From Rhodobacteraceae bacterium HLUCCO18 (GTDB taxonomy: Bacteria; Pseudomonadota; Alphaproteobacteria; Rhodobacterales; Rhodobacteraceae), in NCBI GenBank assembly GCA_001314805.1, contig LJSY01000001.1, forward strand, positions 99,912-163,911: a stretch of 64,000 nucleotides of DNA, written 5' to 3'. A program made the position numbers and the translations under genes. Position 1 is the stretch's first letter; each line of letters begins with the position of its first letter. The notes beneath the pieces are model-generated. The model worked only from the letters and a program-made list of their open reading frames with translations. It searched no databases and was not told where the DNA came from. This document shows positions 8,615 through 18,560 of the stretch, piece after piece.

Positions 8615-9316
8615 TCACATCTCGGTCTGCATGCGGTAGCCGGGATGAAAGACCAGCCGGACCGAGGTGATGACGCCCCCGGCACTCCAGGTTGTCCGGT
8701 CGAGAACGAAAAGCCCCTCACCCACCGCGCAGGACAGGACCGACGCTTCGGCGGGCGTCGAGGTCATCGCCGAGAATGTGAAATCGCCCCCCTCGAACGG
8801 GACCTCGCGCACAAGCCACTCGTTGGGGCTGATGTCCGAAAAGGTCTCGTCCAGCACCGCGGGCACGGCCTCGGGATTGACCCAGCGATCCTCGTGGACA
8901 TAGGGCGCACCGTCCGCGGTATAGAGCGTCCGGAGATGCAGCATGGCCTGACCGGCGCCCGTGCCCATCCTGTCACGGATATCGGGCGGCGGCGCGCGCA
9001 ACTCCCGGACGAGAACCGCGTGACGGAAGGCCGCCCCCTTCGCCTCGATCTCCTCGCGGATGACCTGAATGTCGATACGGGCCCTGCGCACCGGGTTGAG
9101 GGCCACCCGCGTCCCGGCCTTGCGGCGGCGGTCGAGCAGCCCCTCCTCGGCCAGTTCGCGAAGGGCGCGGTTCACGGTCGCCCGCGCACAGCCGAATTCG
9201 CGTGCCAGCTCCGCCTCGTGGGGAATGTAGTCCCCCGGCTTCCAGACGCGCCGCGCGATCCGGCGACGGACCTCGTCCTGCACCGCCTGCCAGCTTCTGA
9301 TCGCCGGGCCGGTCAA
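8615..9316 (-). CDS. hutC: Histidine utilisation repressor, GntR/HutC family
   Basis: A 233-residue transcription factor. The N-terminal winged helix (about 8-75) contains HEAELAREFGCARATVNRAL and the wing LLDRRRKAGTRV. The C-terminal UTRA effector domain covers roughly 90-230 (VHEDRWVNPEAVPAVL, VLDRTTWSAGGVITSVRLVF). HutC proteins repress hut genes and are released by urocanate (family knowledge). Its ATG overlaps the hutF stop codon by four bases (ATGA), so hutF and hutC are translated as a pair. A palindrome between hutF and hutI (10717-10730) is the likely operator. Confidence 0.92.
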   Translation of the reverse strand: MTGPAIRSWQAVQDEVRRRIARRVWKPGDYIPHEAELAREFGCARATVNRALRELAEEGLLDRRRKAGTRVALNPVRRARIDIQVIREEIEAKGAAFRHAVLVRELRAPPPDIRDRMGTGAGQAMLHLRTLYTADGAPYVHEDRWVNPEAVPAVLDETFSDISPNEWLVREVPFEGGDFTFSAMTSTPAEASVLSCAVGEGLFVLDRTTWSAGGVITSVRLVFHPGYRMQTEM

Positions 9317-10692
9317 ATCGCGTCCCCCAGCTCTTTCAACACCTTGCGGTAGTCGGCCGCGATGGCGTCACGCGCAATGTGCCGCCCGGCCCGGACAAGA
9401 TGCCGGCCCGCCGACCAGACCTCGCGCACCATGCGATCGTCGCCCGCGAAGACGAACACGTCGAGGATCGTGTCGCCGGTTCGCCCCTCCAGATCGACAT
9501 GCCCGCCGTCGAGCGCGAGAAGATCGGCCAGCTTTCCCACGCCGATCGCACCGGTCGGACGGCCCGCCGCGACCGCGCCGCCGATCGCCGCCGCCTCGAG
9601 GATCCGCCTGCCCGTCGACTGATCGGGGCTTGCCAGCGCGGCCCGGGACCGGTCGCGCAGGCGTTGCGAATACTCAAGGGTCCGAAGTTCCTCCGAAAGC
9701 GCGATCCGGATGTTGGAATCCGACCCGATCGCGATCCGCCCGCCGCTTTCGAACCACCGGACGCCATCGAAGATCCCGTCGCCAAGGCTCGATTCCGTGA
9801 TCGGACAGAGACCGGCGACGGCGCCCGAACGGGCAAGACCCTCGGTTTCATGCGGCTCCATCTGGGTGCAGTGAATGAAGGTGAACCGGTCGTCGGGGTC
9901 GAGGCGGTCCAGAACCCACTCCACCGGACGGCGACCAAGCGCGGTGCGCACCTCCTCCACCTCGGCCGTCTGCTCGGCGAGATGCATGTGAACCGGCCCC
10001 TCGGGCGCAAGGGCGCGCAGCCCGGCGATGGCCTCCGGCGCTGCGGCGCGCAGGCTGTGAGGGGCGACACCGATGCGGGTATCGGACGGCAGGGGCTTCA
10101 GGACATCGGCCGAGGCGGCATGCAGCCGCGCGAACCGCTCGGGGTCATTGCCGAAACGGACCTGACCGGGCCCCAACGCGCGCCGGTCGCAGCCGCCGAA
10201 CTGGTAGAGCACCGGAAGCAGCGTCAGGCCGATGCCGCTGCGCGCCGCCGCCGCCGCGATCCGCTCCGCCATCTCGGCGAGATTGGCATAGGGCGCACCG
10301 CCCGGCTGGTGATGCAGATAGTGGAACTCGACGCTGGTCGCATAGCCCGCCTCCAGCATCTCCATCTGCACGAAGGCCGCGATGGCCTCGACATGGTCGG
10401 GGGTCAGGCGGTCGAGGAAGCGGTACATCAGCGCGCGCCATGTCCAGAAGCTGTCGCGCGGGTCGGGGCCGCGCCGTTCCGTCAGCCCCGCCATCGCCCG
10501 CTGAAAGGCATGGCTGTGCGCATTGACCGGGGCCGGAAGGAGGATGTCGACCACATGGTCCGCCGCTTGGTCCGCCGCCGCTGGCGCGCCCGGTTCGACC
10601 GCCGCGATCCGTCCACCCGCGCCGATCGTGACCAGAACATCCCGCGCCCAACCCGCATCGGTGAGGGCCTGCGCCGCCCAGAGTCTGGTCAT
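9313..10692 (-). CDS. hutF: Formimidoylglutamate deiminase
   Basis: A 459-residue amidohydrolase that hydrolyses N-formimino-L-glutamate to N-formyl-L-glutamate and ammonia, the fourth step of the five-step histidine pathway. Metal-site features are visible: NAHSHAFQRAMAG near residue 57, HMHLAEQTAEVEEV, and IGSDSNIRIALSEELR near the C-terminal third. Length matches the family. The start at 10692 has GGAG upstream; a longer frame runs through the promoter and operator and was rejected. First gene of the hutF-hutC unit, divergent from hutI. Confidence 0.92.
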   Translation of the reverse strand: MTRLWAAQALTDAGWARDVLVTIGAGGRIAAVEPGAPAAADQAADHVVDILLPAPVNAHSHAFQRAMAGLTERRGPDPRDSFWTWRALMYRFLDRLTPDHVEAIAAFVQMEMLEAGYATSVEFHYLHHQPGGAPYANLAEMAERIAAAAARSGIGLTLLPVLYQFGGCDRRALGPGQVRFGNDPERFARLHAASADVLKPLPSDTRIGVAPHSLRAAAPEAIAGLRALAPEGPVHMHLAEQTAEVEEVRTALGRRPVEWVLDRLDPDDRFTFIHCTQMEPHETEGLARSGAVAGLCPITESSLGDGIFDGVRWFESGGRIAIGSDSNIRIALSEELRTLEYSQRLRDRSRAALASPDQSTGRRILEAAAIGGAVAAGRPTGAIGVGKLADLLALDGGHVDLEGRTGDTILDVFVFAGDDRMVREVWSAGRHLVRAGRHIARDAIAADYRKVLKELGDAI

Positions 10693-10716
10693 GACGGTCT
10701 CCGCTTGACGGAATAT

Positions 10717-10730
10717 TATGTGCAGACATA
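10717..10730. promoter_or_regulatory. Probable HutC operator between hutF and hutI
   Basis: TATGT-GCAG-ACATA is a perfect five-base inverted repeat with a four-base spacer in an A/T-rich stretch. It lies 25 bases upstream of the hutF ATG and 34 upstream of the hutI ATG, so one bound repressor could block both promoters. HutC of other bacteria binds similar A/T-rich palindromes. Confidence 0.6.
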
Positions 10731-10763
10731 TATAAATCCATATCGCCTGTGCCAAGGTCAATC

Positions 10764-11957
10764 ATGCTCCTCAGGAACGCGACACTCGCCGGAACGGACA
10801 CGGATGGGCCCCATGGGCTGATCGAGCGCGGCGCGATCGCGATCGAGGGCGACAGGATCGCCTGGGCGGGTCCCGAGGCAGCGCTTCCGGCCCAACTCGC
10901 CCGCCGTGACACGATCGATCTCGAAGGACGGCTCGTCACCCCGGGGCTGGTGGATTGCCACACCCATATCGTCCATGGCGGCAACCGCGCGCAGGAATTC
11001 GAGATGCGGCTCGAAGGCGCGTCCTACGAAGAGATCGCCCGCGCCGGGGGTGGCATCGTCTCGACCGTCGCCGCCACCCGGGCAAGCACCGAGGACCAGT
11101 TGCTGGCGGACGCCCTGCCGCGCGTCGACGCGCTGATCGCCGAGGGGGTCACGACGCTCGAGGTGAAGTCGGGCTACGGGCTCGACCTCGAAACCGAACT
11201 CGCCATGCTGCGCGCGGCGCGACGGATCGCGGAGGTGCGGCCTGTGCGGTTGCGCACCAGTTTCCTCGGCGCCCATGCCGTTCCCGGCGACTACGCGGGG
11301 CGGCCCGACGCCTATATCGACCAGGTCTGCCTGCCCGCCCTGAACGCGGCGCATGACCAGGGATTGGCCGACGCGGTGGACGGGTTCTGCGAGGGCATCG
11401 CCTTCGACACCGCACAGATCGCGCGGGTTTTCGAGCGTGCCCGCCACCTCGGCCTGCCGGTCAAGCTGCATGCCGAGCAGCTGTCCAATACCGGCGGCAC
11501 GCGGCTGGCGGCGGATTTCGGCGCGCTATCCGTCGACCATCTGGAACATGCCACCGACGCCGATGCCGCCGCGATGGCCGGCGCGGGCTGCGTGGCGGTG
11601 ATCCTGCCGGGGGCGTTCTACACGTTGCGCGAAACCCGAAGCCCGCAGATCGCGGCCTTCCGCGCCCATGGCGTGCCGATGGCCGTGGCGACGGACTGCA
11701 ATCCCGGCTCTTCGCCGCTGAGTTCGATCCTGCTGGCCATGAACATGGCCGCCACGCTGTTCCGCATGACCCCCGACGAGTGCCTCGCCGGGGTCACCCG
11801 CCACGCGGCGCGCGCGCTCGGGCTCGACGATGCAGGAGTGCTGCGCGCCGGCGCCCGCGCCGATCTTGCGATCTGGAATGTCGACCACCCGGCGGAGCTT
11901 TCCTACCGGATCGGCTTCAACCCGCTGTGGAAGCGTATCTTCGGGGGCGCGCTGTGA
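10764..11957 (+). CDS. hutI: Imidazolonepropionase
   Basis: A 397-residue zinc amidohydrolase that opens imidazolone propionate to N-formimino-L-glutamate. Typical segments: [20 protein letters not shown] (metal His pair), [25 protein letters not shown] and [14 protein letters not shown]. The ATG at 10764 has AAGG well placed; an upstream in-frame GTG does not. The stop codon overlaps the hutH start (GTGA), showing tight coupling within hutI-hutH-hutU. Confidence 0.94.
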   Translation: MLLRNATLAGTDTDGPHGLIERGAIAIEGDRIAWAGPEAALPAQLARRDTIDLEGRLVTPGLVDCHTHIVHGGNRAQEFEMRLEGASYEEIARAGGGIVSTVAATRASTEDQLLADALPRVDALIAEGVTTLEVKSGYGLDLETELAMLRAARRIAEVRPVRLRTSFLGAHAVPGDYAGRPDAYIDQVCLPALNAAHDQGLADAVDGFCEGIAFDTAQIARVFERARHLGLPVKLHAEQLSNTGGTRLAADFGALSVDHLEHATDADAAAMAGAGCVAVILPGAFYTLRETRSPQIAAFRAHGVPMAVATDCNPGSSPLSSILLAMNMAATLFRMTPDECLAGVTRHAARALGLDDAGVLRAGARADLAIWNVDHPAELSYRIGFNPLWKRIFGGAL

Positions 11958-13495
11958 CCGTTCTTCTGACGCCCGGAGGCACGACCCTCGACACGCTGGA
12001 GACGCTGTGGCGCGAGGGCCAGGCCGCCGCGCTCGTGCCCGGGGCGCGCCCCGCGATCGACGCCGCGGCCGCGTTGGTGGCGCAGGCCGCCGCCGGGGAC
12101 GTGGCCGTCTACGGGGTCAACACAGGCTTCGGCAAGCTGGCCTCGGTGCGGGTGCCGCCCGAGGATACCGCGCGGCTGCAAAGGAACCTCGTCCTGTCGC
12201 ATTGCTGCGGCGTGGGCGACGCGCTCGACGACGCGACGACGCGGCTGATGATGATCCTCAAGCTTCTGTCGCTGGGCCGCGGCGCATCGGGTATCCGCTG
12301 GGAAACGGCGAAGCTGATCGAGGACTGCCTCGCGCGCAGGGTGACACCCGTCGTTCCCGTGCAGGGATCCGTCGGCGCCTCCGGCGATCTCGCGCCGCTG
12401 GCGCATATGGCGGCCACCCTGATCGGCGAGGGCGAGGCCGGTTTCGAGGGTGTCCGGCTTCCCGCGCGGGTCGCGCTGGAGCGGGCGGGGCTTGCCCCCG
12501 TCATCCTCGGACCGAAGGAAGGGCTGGGGCTCATCAACGGCACGCAGTTCTCGACCGCCTGCGCGCTTGCGGGATATTTCGACGCCATGCGCAACATCGA
12601 GGCCGCCGTGGCCGCATCCTGCCTTTCCACGGACGCGATCATGGGCTCGACGGCGCCGCTGGAACCGGCCCTGCACGCGCTTCGCGGCCATGCCGGGCAG
12701 ATCGACGTGGCCCGCGCCATGCGCGCCGTGATGGACGGCTCCGAGATCCGCGAAAGCCATCGCGACGGCGATGCCCGCGTGCAGGATCCCTATTGCATCC
12801 GTTGCCAGCCGCAGGTCACGGGCGCGGCGCTGGACCTTCTGCGCTTCGCCGGTCGCACGCTGGAGATCGAGGCGAATGCCGTGTCGGACAACCCGCTCGT
12901 CCTTGTCGAGGAGGGCAAGATCGTCTCGGGCGGGAATTTCCACGCCGAGCCCGTCGCCTTCGCCGCCGACCAGATCGCGCTCGCCATCGCCGAGGTGGGC
13001 GCCATCGCGCAACGCCGCGTGGCCCTGATGGTCGACCCGACGCTCAGCTTCGACCTGCCGCCGTTCCTGACGCCGAACCCCGGTCTGAACTCCGGCCTGA
13101 TGATCGCCGAGGTCACGACGGCCGCGCTGATGAGCGAGAACAAGCACCTCGCCAATCCCTGCTCGACGGATTCGACACCGACCTCCGCCAACCAGGAGGA
13201 CCACGTCTCGATGGCCGCCCATGGCGCGCGGCGGCTGAAGCGGATGAACGAGAACCTCGCCGTCATCCTCGGGGTGGAGCTTCTGTGCGCCGCGCAAGGC
13301 GTTGAGTTTCGCGCGCCCCTGACCACGAGCCCCCGTCTGCAGCGCCTGCTGGCGACCCTCCGCGCGGCCGTGCGACCTCTTGGCGAAGACCGCTACATGG
13401 CCGACGACCTGGCGCGCGCGTCTGGCCTTGTCCGGGATGGGCTGGTATCGGCGACCTGCGGGATCCGCGACCTGCTGCGGGAGCCCCAGGCGTGA
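11954..13495 (+). CDS. hutH: Histidine ammonia-lyase
   Basis: A 513-residue lyase that removes ammonia from L-histidine to give urocanate, the first step of the pathway. The self-formed MIO cofactor comes from Ala142-Ser143-Gly144 in [15 protein letters not shown]. Other family segments are [14 protein letters not shown] and [17 protein letters not shown]. The start is a GTG inside the hutI stop; a longer frame through the end of hutI was rejected. Length is normal for the family. Confidence 0.95.
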   Translation: MTVLLTPGGTTLDTLETLWREGQAAALVPGARPAIDAAAALVAQAAAGDVAVYGVNTGFGKLASVRVPPEDTARLQRNLVLSHCCGVGDALDDATTRLMMILKLLSLGRGASGIRWETAKLIEDCLARRVTPVVPVQGSVGASGDLAPLAHMAATLIGEGEAGFEGVRLPARVALERAGLAPVILGPKEGLGLINGTQFSTACALAGYFDAMRNIEAAVAASCLSTDAIMGSTAPLEPALHALRGHAGQIDVARAMRAVMDGSEIRESHRDGDARVQDPYCIRCQPQVTGAALDLLRFAGRTLEIEANAVSDNPLVLVEEGKIVSGGNFHAEPVAFAADQIALAIAEVGAIAQRRVALMVDPTLSFDLPPFLTPNPGLNSGLMIAEVTTAALMSENKHLANPCSTDSTPTSANQEDHVSMAAHGARRLKRMNENLAVILGVELLCAAQGVEFRAPLTTSPRLQRLLATLRAAVRPLGEDRYMADDLARASGLVRDGLVSATCGIRDLLREPQA

Positions 13496-13551
13496 GGCCG
13501 GTGGCGATCCTCCGCGACGCCGGGACGCTCCGTCCGCAACTGCGGGCCTTT

Positions 13552-13579
13552 CCCGAGACGCTTCGGGCCATCGCTTTTT
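13552..13579 (+). terminator. Weak hairpin with T-run between hutH and hutU
   Basis: CCCGA (13552-13556) can pair with TCGGG (13563-13567) and is followed by a run of five T at 13575-13579. It stands in the 100-base gap between hutH and hutU, so it could attenuate rather than end the transcript. Confidence 0.35.
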
Positions 13580-13595
13580 CACGTCGAGGCACATC

Positions 13596-15281
13596 ATGAC
13601 CGATCCGCGCCACAACCTTCGCGACATCTATCCGCCCACCGGGACCGAGATCAGCGCCAGGAGCTGGCTGACCGAAGCCGCGATGCGGATGCTGATGAAC
13701 AACCTGCACCCGGACGTGGCCGAGAATCCGCACGAGCTGGTCGTTTATGGCGGCATCGGGCGCGCGGCGCGGACATGGGAGGATTTCGACCGCATCGTCG
13801 CGGCGCTCAAGGATCTCGAGGCGGACGAGACGCTGGTCGTGCAGTCGGGCAAGCCCGTCGCCATCGTGCGCACCCATCCCGATGCGCCCCGCGTGTTGAT
13901 CGCGAATTCCAACCTCGTGCCGCACTGGGCGACATGGGCGCATTTCAACGAGCTCGATCGCAAGGGTCTGATGATGTACGGCCAGATGACGGCCGGGTCG
14001 TGGATCTACATCGGCACGCAGGGCATCGTGCAGGGCACCTACGAGACCTTTGCCGAAGCCGGGCGGCAGCATTACGGCGGCGACCTGACGGGGCGCTGGA
14101 TCCTGACCGGCGGGCTTGGCGGCATGGGGGGCGCGCAGCCGCTGGCGGCGGTGATGGCGGGGGCCTGCTGTCTCGCGGTGGAATGCGACGAGACGCGGAT
14201 CGATTTCCGCCTGCGCACCCGCTATGTCGATGAAAAGGCACGGACCCTCGACGAGGCGCTGGCGATGATCGACCGCTGGACCAGCGCGGGCGAGGCCAGG
14301 TCCGTCGGGCTGGTGGGCAATGCGGCCGAGGTCTTTCCCGAGCTTGTCCGGCGCATGAAGGCGGGCGGGCCGCGCCCCGATATCGTGACCGACCAGACCT
14401 CGGCCCACGATCCGCTGCATGGCTACCTGCCCATCGGCTGGAGCGTCGCGGACTGGCGCGCGAAACAGGAAAGCGACCCCGCCGCCGTCGAGGTCGCCGC
14501 GCGCGCGTCGATGAAGACCCATGTCGCGGCGATGGTGGAGTTCTGGAACGCCGGCGTGCCGACGCTCGATTACGGCAACAACATCCGGCAGGTCGCGAAG
14601 GACGAGGGACTTGAGACCGCCTTCGCCTTTCCGGGCTTCGTGCCGGCCTATATCCGCCCGCTTTTCTGCAAGGGGATCGGACCCTTCCGCTGGTGCGCGC
14701 TCTCGGGCGACCCGGAGGACATCTACAGGACCGACGCCGCGATGAAGCGGCTTTTCCCCGAGAACGCCCACCTGCACCGCTGGCTCGACATGGCGCGCGA
14801 GCGGATCGCGTTCCAGGGCCTGCCCGCGCGCATCTGCTGGATCGGCCTGGGAGACCGCCACCGGGCGGGCCTGATGTTCAACGAGATGGTGGCGCGCGGA
14901 GAGTTGACGGCACCCGTCGTGATCGGCCGCGACCACCTCGACAGCGGCTCGGTGGCGAGCCCGAACCGCGAGACCGAGGCGATGAAGGACGGCTCGGACG
15001 CGGTGTCCGACTGGCCGCTCCTGAATGCTCTCGTCAACACCGCGAGCGGCGCGACCTGGGTGTCGCTCCACCACGGTGGCGGGGTCGGCATGGGCTTCAG
15101 CCAGCACGCGGGCGTCGTCATCGTCGCCGATGGCACGCCGGAGGCCGCCAGACGGCTGGAGAGGGTGCTGTGGAACGATCCAGCCTCCGGCGTCTGGCGC
15201 CATGCCGACGCGGGCTATGAAGACGCCATCTCCTGCGCCCGTGAAAACGGTCTGCGCCTTCCCGGCATTCTCGGGAACTGA
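13596..15281 (+). CDS. hutU: Urocanate hydratase
   Basis: A 561-residue NAD-dependent enzyme that adds water to urocanate to give imidazolone propionate, the second step of histidine breakdown. The NAD-binding stretch [13 protein letters not shown] lies near residue 170. [20 protein letters not shown] and the C-terminal [17 protein letters not shown] are typical of urocanase. The ATG at 13596 has GAGG upstream and begins [15 protein letters not shown] like other urocanases. It is separated from hutH by 100 bases. No hutG follows, so the final deformylase must be encoded elsewhere. Confidence 0.95.
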   Translation: MTDPRHNLRDIYPPTGTEISARSWLTEAAMRMLMNNLHPDVAENPHELVVYGGIGRAARTWEDFDRIVAALKDLEADETLVVQSGKPVAIVRTHPDAPRVLIANSNLVPHWATWAHFNELDRKGLMMYGQMTAGSWIYIGTQGIVQGTYETFAEAGRQHYGGDLTGRWILTGGLGGMGGAQPLAAVMAGACCLAVECDETRIDFRLRTRYVDEKARTLDEALAMIDRWTSAGEARSVGLVGNAAEVFPELVRRMKAGGPRPDIVTDQTSAHDPLHGYLPIGWSVADWRAKQESDPAAVEVAARASMKTHVAAMVEFWNAGVPTLDYGNNIRQVAKDEGLETAFAFPGFVPAYIRPLFCKGIGPFRWCALSGDPEDIYRTDAAMKRLFPENAHLHRWLDMARERIAFQGLPARICWIGLGDRHRAGLMFNEMVARGELTAPVVIGRDHLDSGSVASPNRETEAMKDGSDAVSDWPLLNALVNTASGATWVSLHHGGGVGMGFSQHAGVVIVADGTPEAARRLERVLWNDPASGVWRHADAGYEDAISCARENGLRLPGILGN

Positions 15282-15322
15282 GAGCGCGCGGATCGGCGTG
15301 GCGGTCCTTGCGGGGCATCCGC

Positions 15323-15340
15323 GGCAATGCGTCGATTGCC
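15323..15340 (+). terminator. Small hairpin after hutU
   Basis: GGCAAT (15323-15328) pairs with ATTGCC (15335-15340) over a six-base loop, between the convergent hutU and IclR genes. No clear T-run follows. Confidence 0.35.
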
Positions 15341-15363
15341 GATGTCCTACAGGTGATCCGCCG

Positions 15364-16110
15364 CTAGGGCGCAGGCGCGTTCCAGCCCATCGCGCGGCTG
15401 ATCGCATAGGCGGTCTTCAGGACCTCACGCTCCACCGAGGCGGGCACGGTGTCGGTCTGTTTCGTGGCGCTGATCGCCGCGACGACTTCGCCGGACATGT
15501 CGTGGATCGGGGCGGCGACACTGCACAGCCCGGTCTCGAAGCTGCCGTTATGGATGACCGAGGGGCTTGCGCTGTCTTTCCGCCAGGCGGCGAGCGCCTT
15601 CTCGGTGGCGGCTTTCGGCTGACCTTCCAGCAAGCGACGGATCTGCGGCTCGGTCTTCCGGCTCAGCAGCACCCGCCCCATGGCGGTCATCGTCGCCGGA
15701 AGGCGGCTGCCGACATGGACCAGCGACGACAGACCGTCGGAGGCCGGCAGCCGGATCAGGTAGAGGATATGCCGCCCGTCCAGCACGCCGAGATGACCGG
15801 ACCAGTCCTGCGCGTCGCGCAGCGCCTCGAGCGGCTTCTGCGCCACTTCCAGCAACTCCCGGCTGGCGAGGTATCCATAGCTGACCCGCAGGACCGCCGG
15901 ACCGAGGCGGAAATGGTTGCCGTCCCGGACCGGCAGCAGGAAACCCTCCTGCACCAGCGTGTGAACGGTGCGGAACACAGCCGAACGCGTGATGCCGAGC
16001 GTCTGCGCCAGTTGCGCCATCGTCTGCTCCGGGCGCTGCGGCGTGAAGGTCTGCAACAAGGTCAGCCCGCGCACGAGGCCGGGAACGGAATAGGGATCCT
16101 TGTCGCTCAT
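15364..16110 (-). CDS. IclR-family transcriptional regulator (cupin/Rieske cluster)
   Basis: A 248-residue regulator with an N-terminal winged helix (VRGLTLLQTFTP, then MAQLAQTLGITRSAVFRTVH) and a C-terminal effector domain (WSGHLGVLDGRHILYLIR, LPATMTAMGRVLLS, ETGLCSVAAPIHDMSG). IclR proteins usually sense small aromatic or organic acids and control a neighbouring divergent operon. The start at 16110 has GGAGGGG just upstream; an earlier ATG at 16131 has none and lies inside a likely operator. The cupin-Rieske operon starts 97 bases away in the opposite direction. Confidence 0.88.
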   Translation of the reverse strand: MSDKDPYSVPGLVRGLTLLQTFTPQRPEQTMAQLAQTLGITRSAVFRTVHTLVQEGFLLPVRDGNHFRLGPAVLRVSYGYLASRELLEVAQKPLEALRDAQDWSGHLGVLDGRHILYLIRLPASDGLSSLVHVGSRLPATMTAMGRVLLSRKTEPQIRRLLEGQPKAATEKALAAWRKDSASPSVIHNGSFETGLCSVAAPIHDMSGEVVAAISATKQTDTVPASVEREVLKTAYAISRAMGWNAPAP

Positions 16111-16122
16111 CACCCCTCCAGG

Positions 16123-16142
16123 GCGTTTCATGGGTAAAACGC
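16123..16142. promoter_or_regulatory. Inverted repeat, probable operator of the IclR/cupin promoter region
   Basis: GCGTTT (16123-16128) and AAACGC (16137-16142) form a perfect six-base inverted repeat with an eight-base spacer, between the divergent IclR and cupin genes. Position and symmetry suit an autoregulating IclR protein. Confidence 0.45.
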
Positions 16143-16206
16143 GCGCTTCCCAACGAAACCCCCGGCCTTAGTGTCGGGTCAAGCAATTTCATACGGGAGA
16201 CACGCC

Positions 16207-17163
16207 ATGAACATCGCCGCGAACCCTCAGGCCAGCCTTGCGGACCGCATGAAAGCCCATACCGGGCGCTTCGTCGACAAGACCTTCGACTGGAACGCCT
16301 TCCCGTCCAACGCCGGCTTCGACGACCTGGCGCGCGCGCAGATGCGCTATATCGGCGCCGGTGGCTCCCCCAAGGTGGGCGACCCCACGACGCTCAAGGC
16401 GGACAACTTCACGCTCAGCCTGATCTACAAGGAACCCGGCCGCTACGCCGCGTGCCACAGCCACGAGATCGAGGAAAGCTTCCTCATCCTGTCGGGGGCG
16501 CTGGTCGTCGGCTGGGAAAAGCACGGCGAGGTCGTCGAGGTCAATCTCGGCCCCAGGGACATGATCCTGAACGCGCGCGAGATCGGCCACGGTTTCCGCG
16601 TCGACGGGGTCGAGCCGGTGATCATGTCGATCTCGGTCGACGTGGGCAAGCCGCTGCCGCCGGTCTATCACTATCACCCCAAGGAGCATCCGGCGGAGCT
16701 GGCGCGCACCTTCGGCGCCGAGCCGGGCAAGACCATGCCCTTCGATCGCAACGGCACCCACGAGATCCAGAAGCTGATGGCCGACTACGTGGTGCGCTAC
16801 ACCGAACTGCCGACGATCTGGGAAGACGCGGGCTTCACGCGGAAGGTCTACGTGGGCGATGCGCCGGGCGCGGTGAAGCATGACAGCACGCGCAAGGAGA
16901 TGTGGGGCCTGCCCATGGGGGCGAAACTGGCGCCCTTCACCCGCACGGTCGAGGATGCGTATCTCTGCGTGGAGGGCAGCGTCGAGGTCGTCTGGGTCGG
17001 CGAGGACGGCGAGGAAACCAGCGTCGAGCTTGGCCCCCGCGACCTGGTCAAGACGCCCGCGGGACAGTCCCACTACCTGCGCAACCCCGGCGTCGGGCCG
17101 GCGACGGTCTGGACCGTGATCGGCACCTCGGGCGATGATGGCGCCGTCTACAGGAAGGGCTGA
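16207..17163 (+). CDS. Bicupin protein
   Basis: A 318-residue protein with two cupin barrels. The first, around residues 65-140, has a metal-site-like pattern (YAACHSHEIEESFLILSG, then GPRDMILNAREIGHGF). The second, around 225-305, has LCVEGSVEVVWVGEDGEE and GPRDLVKTPAGQSHYL but fewer histidines. Bicupins include dioxygenases and isomerases; no closer assignment is safe. First gene of a five-gene operon with a Rieske oxygenase, under the divergent IclR regulator. The ATG at 16207 has GGGAG upstream. Confidence 0.75.
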   Translation: MNIAANPQASLADRMKAHTGRFVDKTFDWNAFPSNAGFDDLARAQMRYIGAGGSPKVGDPTTLKADNFTLSLIYKEPGRYAACHSHEIEESFLILSGALVVGWEKHGEVVEVNLGPRDMILNAREIGHGFRVDGVEPVIMSISVDVGKPLPPVYHYHPKEHPAELARTFGAEPGKTMPFDRNGTHEIQKLMADYVVRYTELPTIWEDAGFTRKVYVGDAPGAVKHDSTRKEMWGLPMGAKLAPFTRTVEDAYLCVEGSVEVVWVGEDGEETSVELGPRDLVKTPAGQSHYLRNPGVGPATVWTVIGTSGDDGAVYRKG

Positions 17164-17168
17164 GCGCG

Positions 17169-17495
17169 ATGAGCAATGCCGGCACTCCCGGACGCCCCGA
17201 CGCGTTCAAAGAAATGATGGCCGCCGCACGCGCCGCGGGCCGGCCGGAACTGGCCCATCAGGGCCGGGGCCGGCCCCTCAGCGCCGCGGAGGATGACTTC
17301 GCCGGGGCGCTCATGGCACTCTATGGCGAAGGGATCGCCGATCCGGCGGACCTTGCCGACGCCCTTGCCGCCCGCGGCGTCATCCGACCGTCCAGTGGCA
17401 GGCCCGACTGGACGGCCGAGACGCTGGCGGCCGAGTTGCAGGCGATCAACGCGGATCTGGACGCGGCATATCTCGAAAACGGCTTCGGAGCCTGA
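17169..17495 (+). CDS. Small recombinase-like helix-turn-helix protein
   Basis: A 108-residue mostly helical protein. Its C-terminal half (LADALAARGVIRPSSGRPDW, then TAETLAAELQAINADLD) reads like the recombinase-type helix-turn-helix found in small proteins encoded beside Rieske oxygenases. It carries no catalytic domain, so DNA recombination is not expected. It lies six bases after the cupin gene and 13 bases before the oxygenase gene. It may be a regulator or an assembly partner; its role is not known to me. Confidence 0.6.
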   Translation: MSNAGTPGRPDAFKEMMAAARAAGRPELAHQGRGRPLSAAEDDFAGALMALYGEGIADPADLADALAARGVIRPSSGRPDWTAETLAAELQAINADLDAAYLENGFGA

Positions 17496-17507
17496 GGGGA
17501 GGACACG

Positions 17508-18560
17508 ATGGCAGTATCGGCAGAGATGAGGGCCCGGATCGAGGCCCGCGTGAACGAAGGCGTCCGCGATCAATGGTATCCGGTCGCCAAATCGGTGGAG
17601 ATCCGGGGCGACCGGCCCTTCGGCGCCGTGGCGCTGGGGCAGAAGCTGGTGATGTGGCGCCGCTCGGACGAGACGGTGCAGTGCATCGAGGATTTCTGCC
17701 CGCATCGCGGCGCGCCGCTGAGTTACGGCGAGATCCACGGCGAGAACATCGGCTGCCGCTATCACGGCGTCGTGGTCGATGGCACAGGCACCGTGCAGCA
17801 GGTTCCCGCCATGCCCGATTGCCCGATGGAGGGGCGCAAGGCGCTGCGCTCCTACCACGTGGCCGAACACAGCGACGCGGTCTTCGTCTTCATGTCCTCC
17901 GACGAGGCGACGGTGCCCCCGCCCCTGCCGCTTTCGCCCGAACTGACCGATCCGGACTGGGCCGGCTTCCTGTGCACCGCCGTCTGGGATGTGAACTATC
18001 GCTACGCGCTCGACAACCTCGCGGACCCGATGCATGGCTGCTACCTGCACGCGGAGAGCTTCACGCTGGCCTTCGGCTCCAAGCAGGACCTGCTGGAGCT
18101 GGAAAACCGCGAGAGCGGCTTTCGCGTGGCGCGCGTGGGCCAGACCGGCGAGAATTTCGACTGGGTCGAATTCGAGACGCCCGAAGGCGGCATGTATTGC
18201 CACCTCGACATCCCCTATCCGGCCTCGGCCGGGCCCGGCGGCAACATGCGGATCGTGGGCTACGTCCTGCCCATGGGTCCGCAACGCTGCAAGGTGTTCT
18301 TCTGGCGGATGCGCAAGGTGCAGGGCTTCGAGCGCGACAGCTGGCGCTTCCTGTTCCGCGCGCGGCTGGAGGAACAGCACTGGAACGTGCTGGAGCAGGA
18401 CCGCGTGATGCTCGAGGGGATGCCCGACGACGCGCGGCGGCGCGAGATGCTCTATCAGCACGATATCGGCCTTGCGCATCTGCGGCGGGCGCTCAACCGT
18501 CTGGCGCGCGCGCAGATCGAGGCCGAGGACGCGGCGGCCGACGGCGTCGCCGCGCAATGA
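17508..18560 (+). CDS. Rieske [2Fe-2S] aromatic-ring-type oxygenase
   Basis: A 350-residue oxygenase alpha subunit. The Rieske cluster ligands are Cys64-His66 in DFCPHRGAPL and Cys83-His86 in GCRYHG. The catalytic iron site is in NLADPMHGCYLH with Asp173, His176 and His181 at the spacing seen in ring-hydroxylating and demethylating oxygenases. Size and single-subunit form resemble VanA-type monooxygenases (O-demethylases, hydroxylases). It needs an electron-donating reductase, and none is encoded nearby. GGGGAGGA precedes the start. It overlaps the SDR gene by four bases (ATGA). Confidence 0.88.
   Translation: MAVSAEMRARIEARVNEGVRDQWYPVAKSVEIRGDRPFGAVALGQKLVMWRRSDETVQCIEDFCPHRGAPLSYGEIHGENIGCRYHGVVVDGTGTVQQVPAMPDCPMEGRKALRSYHVAEHSDAVFVFMSSDEATVPPPLPLSPELTDPDWAGFLCTAVWDVNYRYALDNLADPMHGCYLHAESFTLAFGSKQDLLELENRESGFRVARVGQTGENFDWVEFETPEGGMYCHLDIPYPASAGPGGNMRIVGYVLPMGPQRCKVFFWRMRKVQGFERDSWRFLFRARLEEQHWNVLEQDRVMLEGMPDDARRREMLYQHDIGLAHLRRALNRLARAQIEAEDAAADGVAAQ

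Noticed and set aside
8100..8618. A 172-residue minus-strand frame upstream of cspA
   Set aside because: It spans the cspA leader and promoter, in a low-complexity frame with no family resemblance.
11903..15407. Long minus-strand frames opposite hutH and hutU (574 and 714 residues)
   Set aside because: hutH and hutU are certain on the plus strand; these are GC-driven antisense frames.
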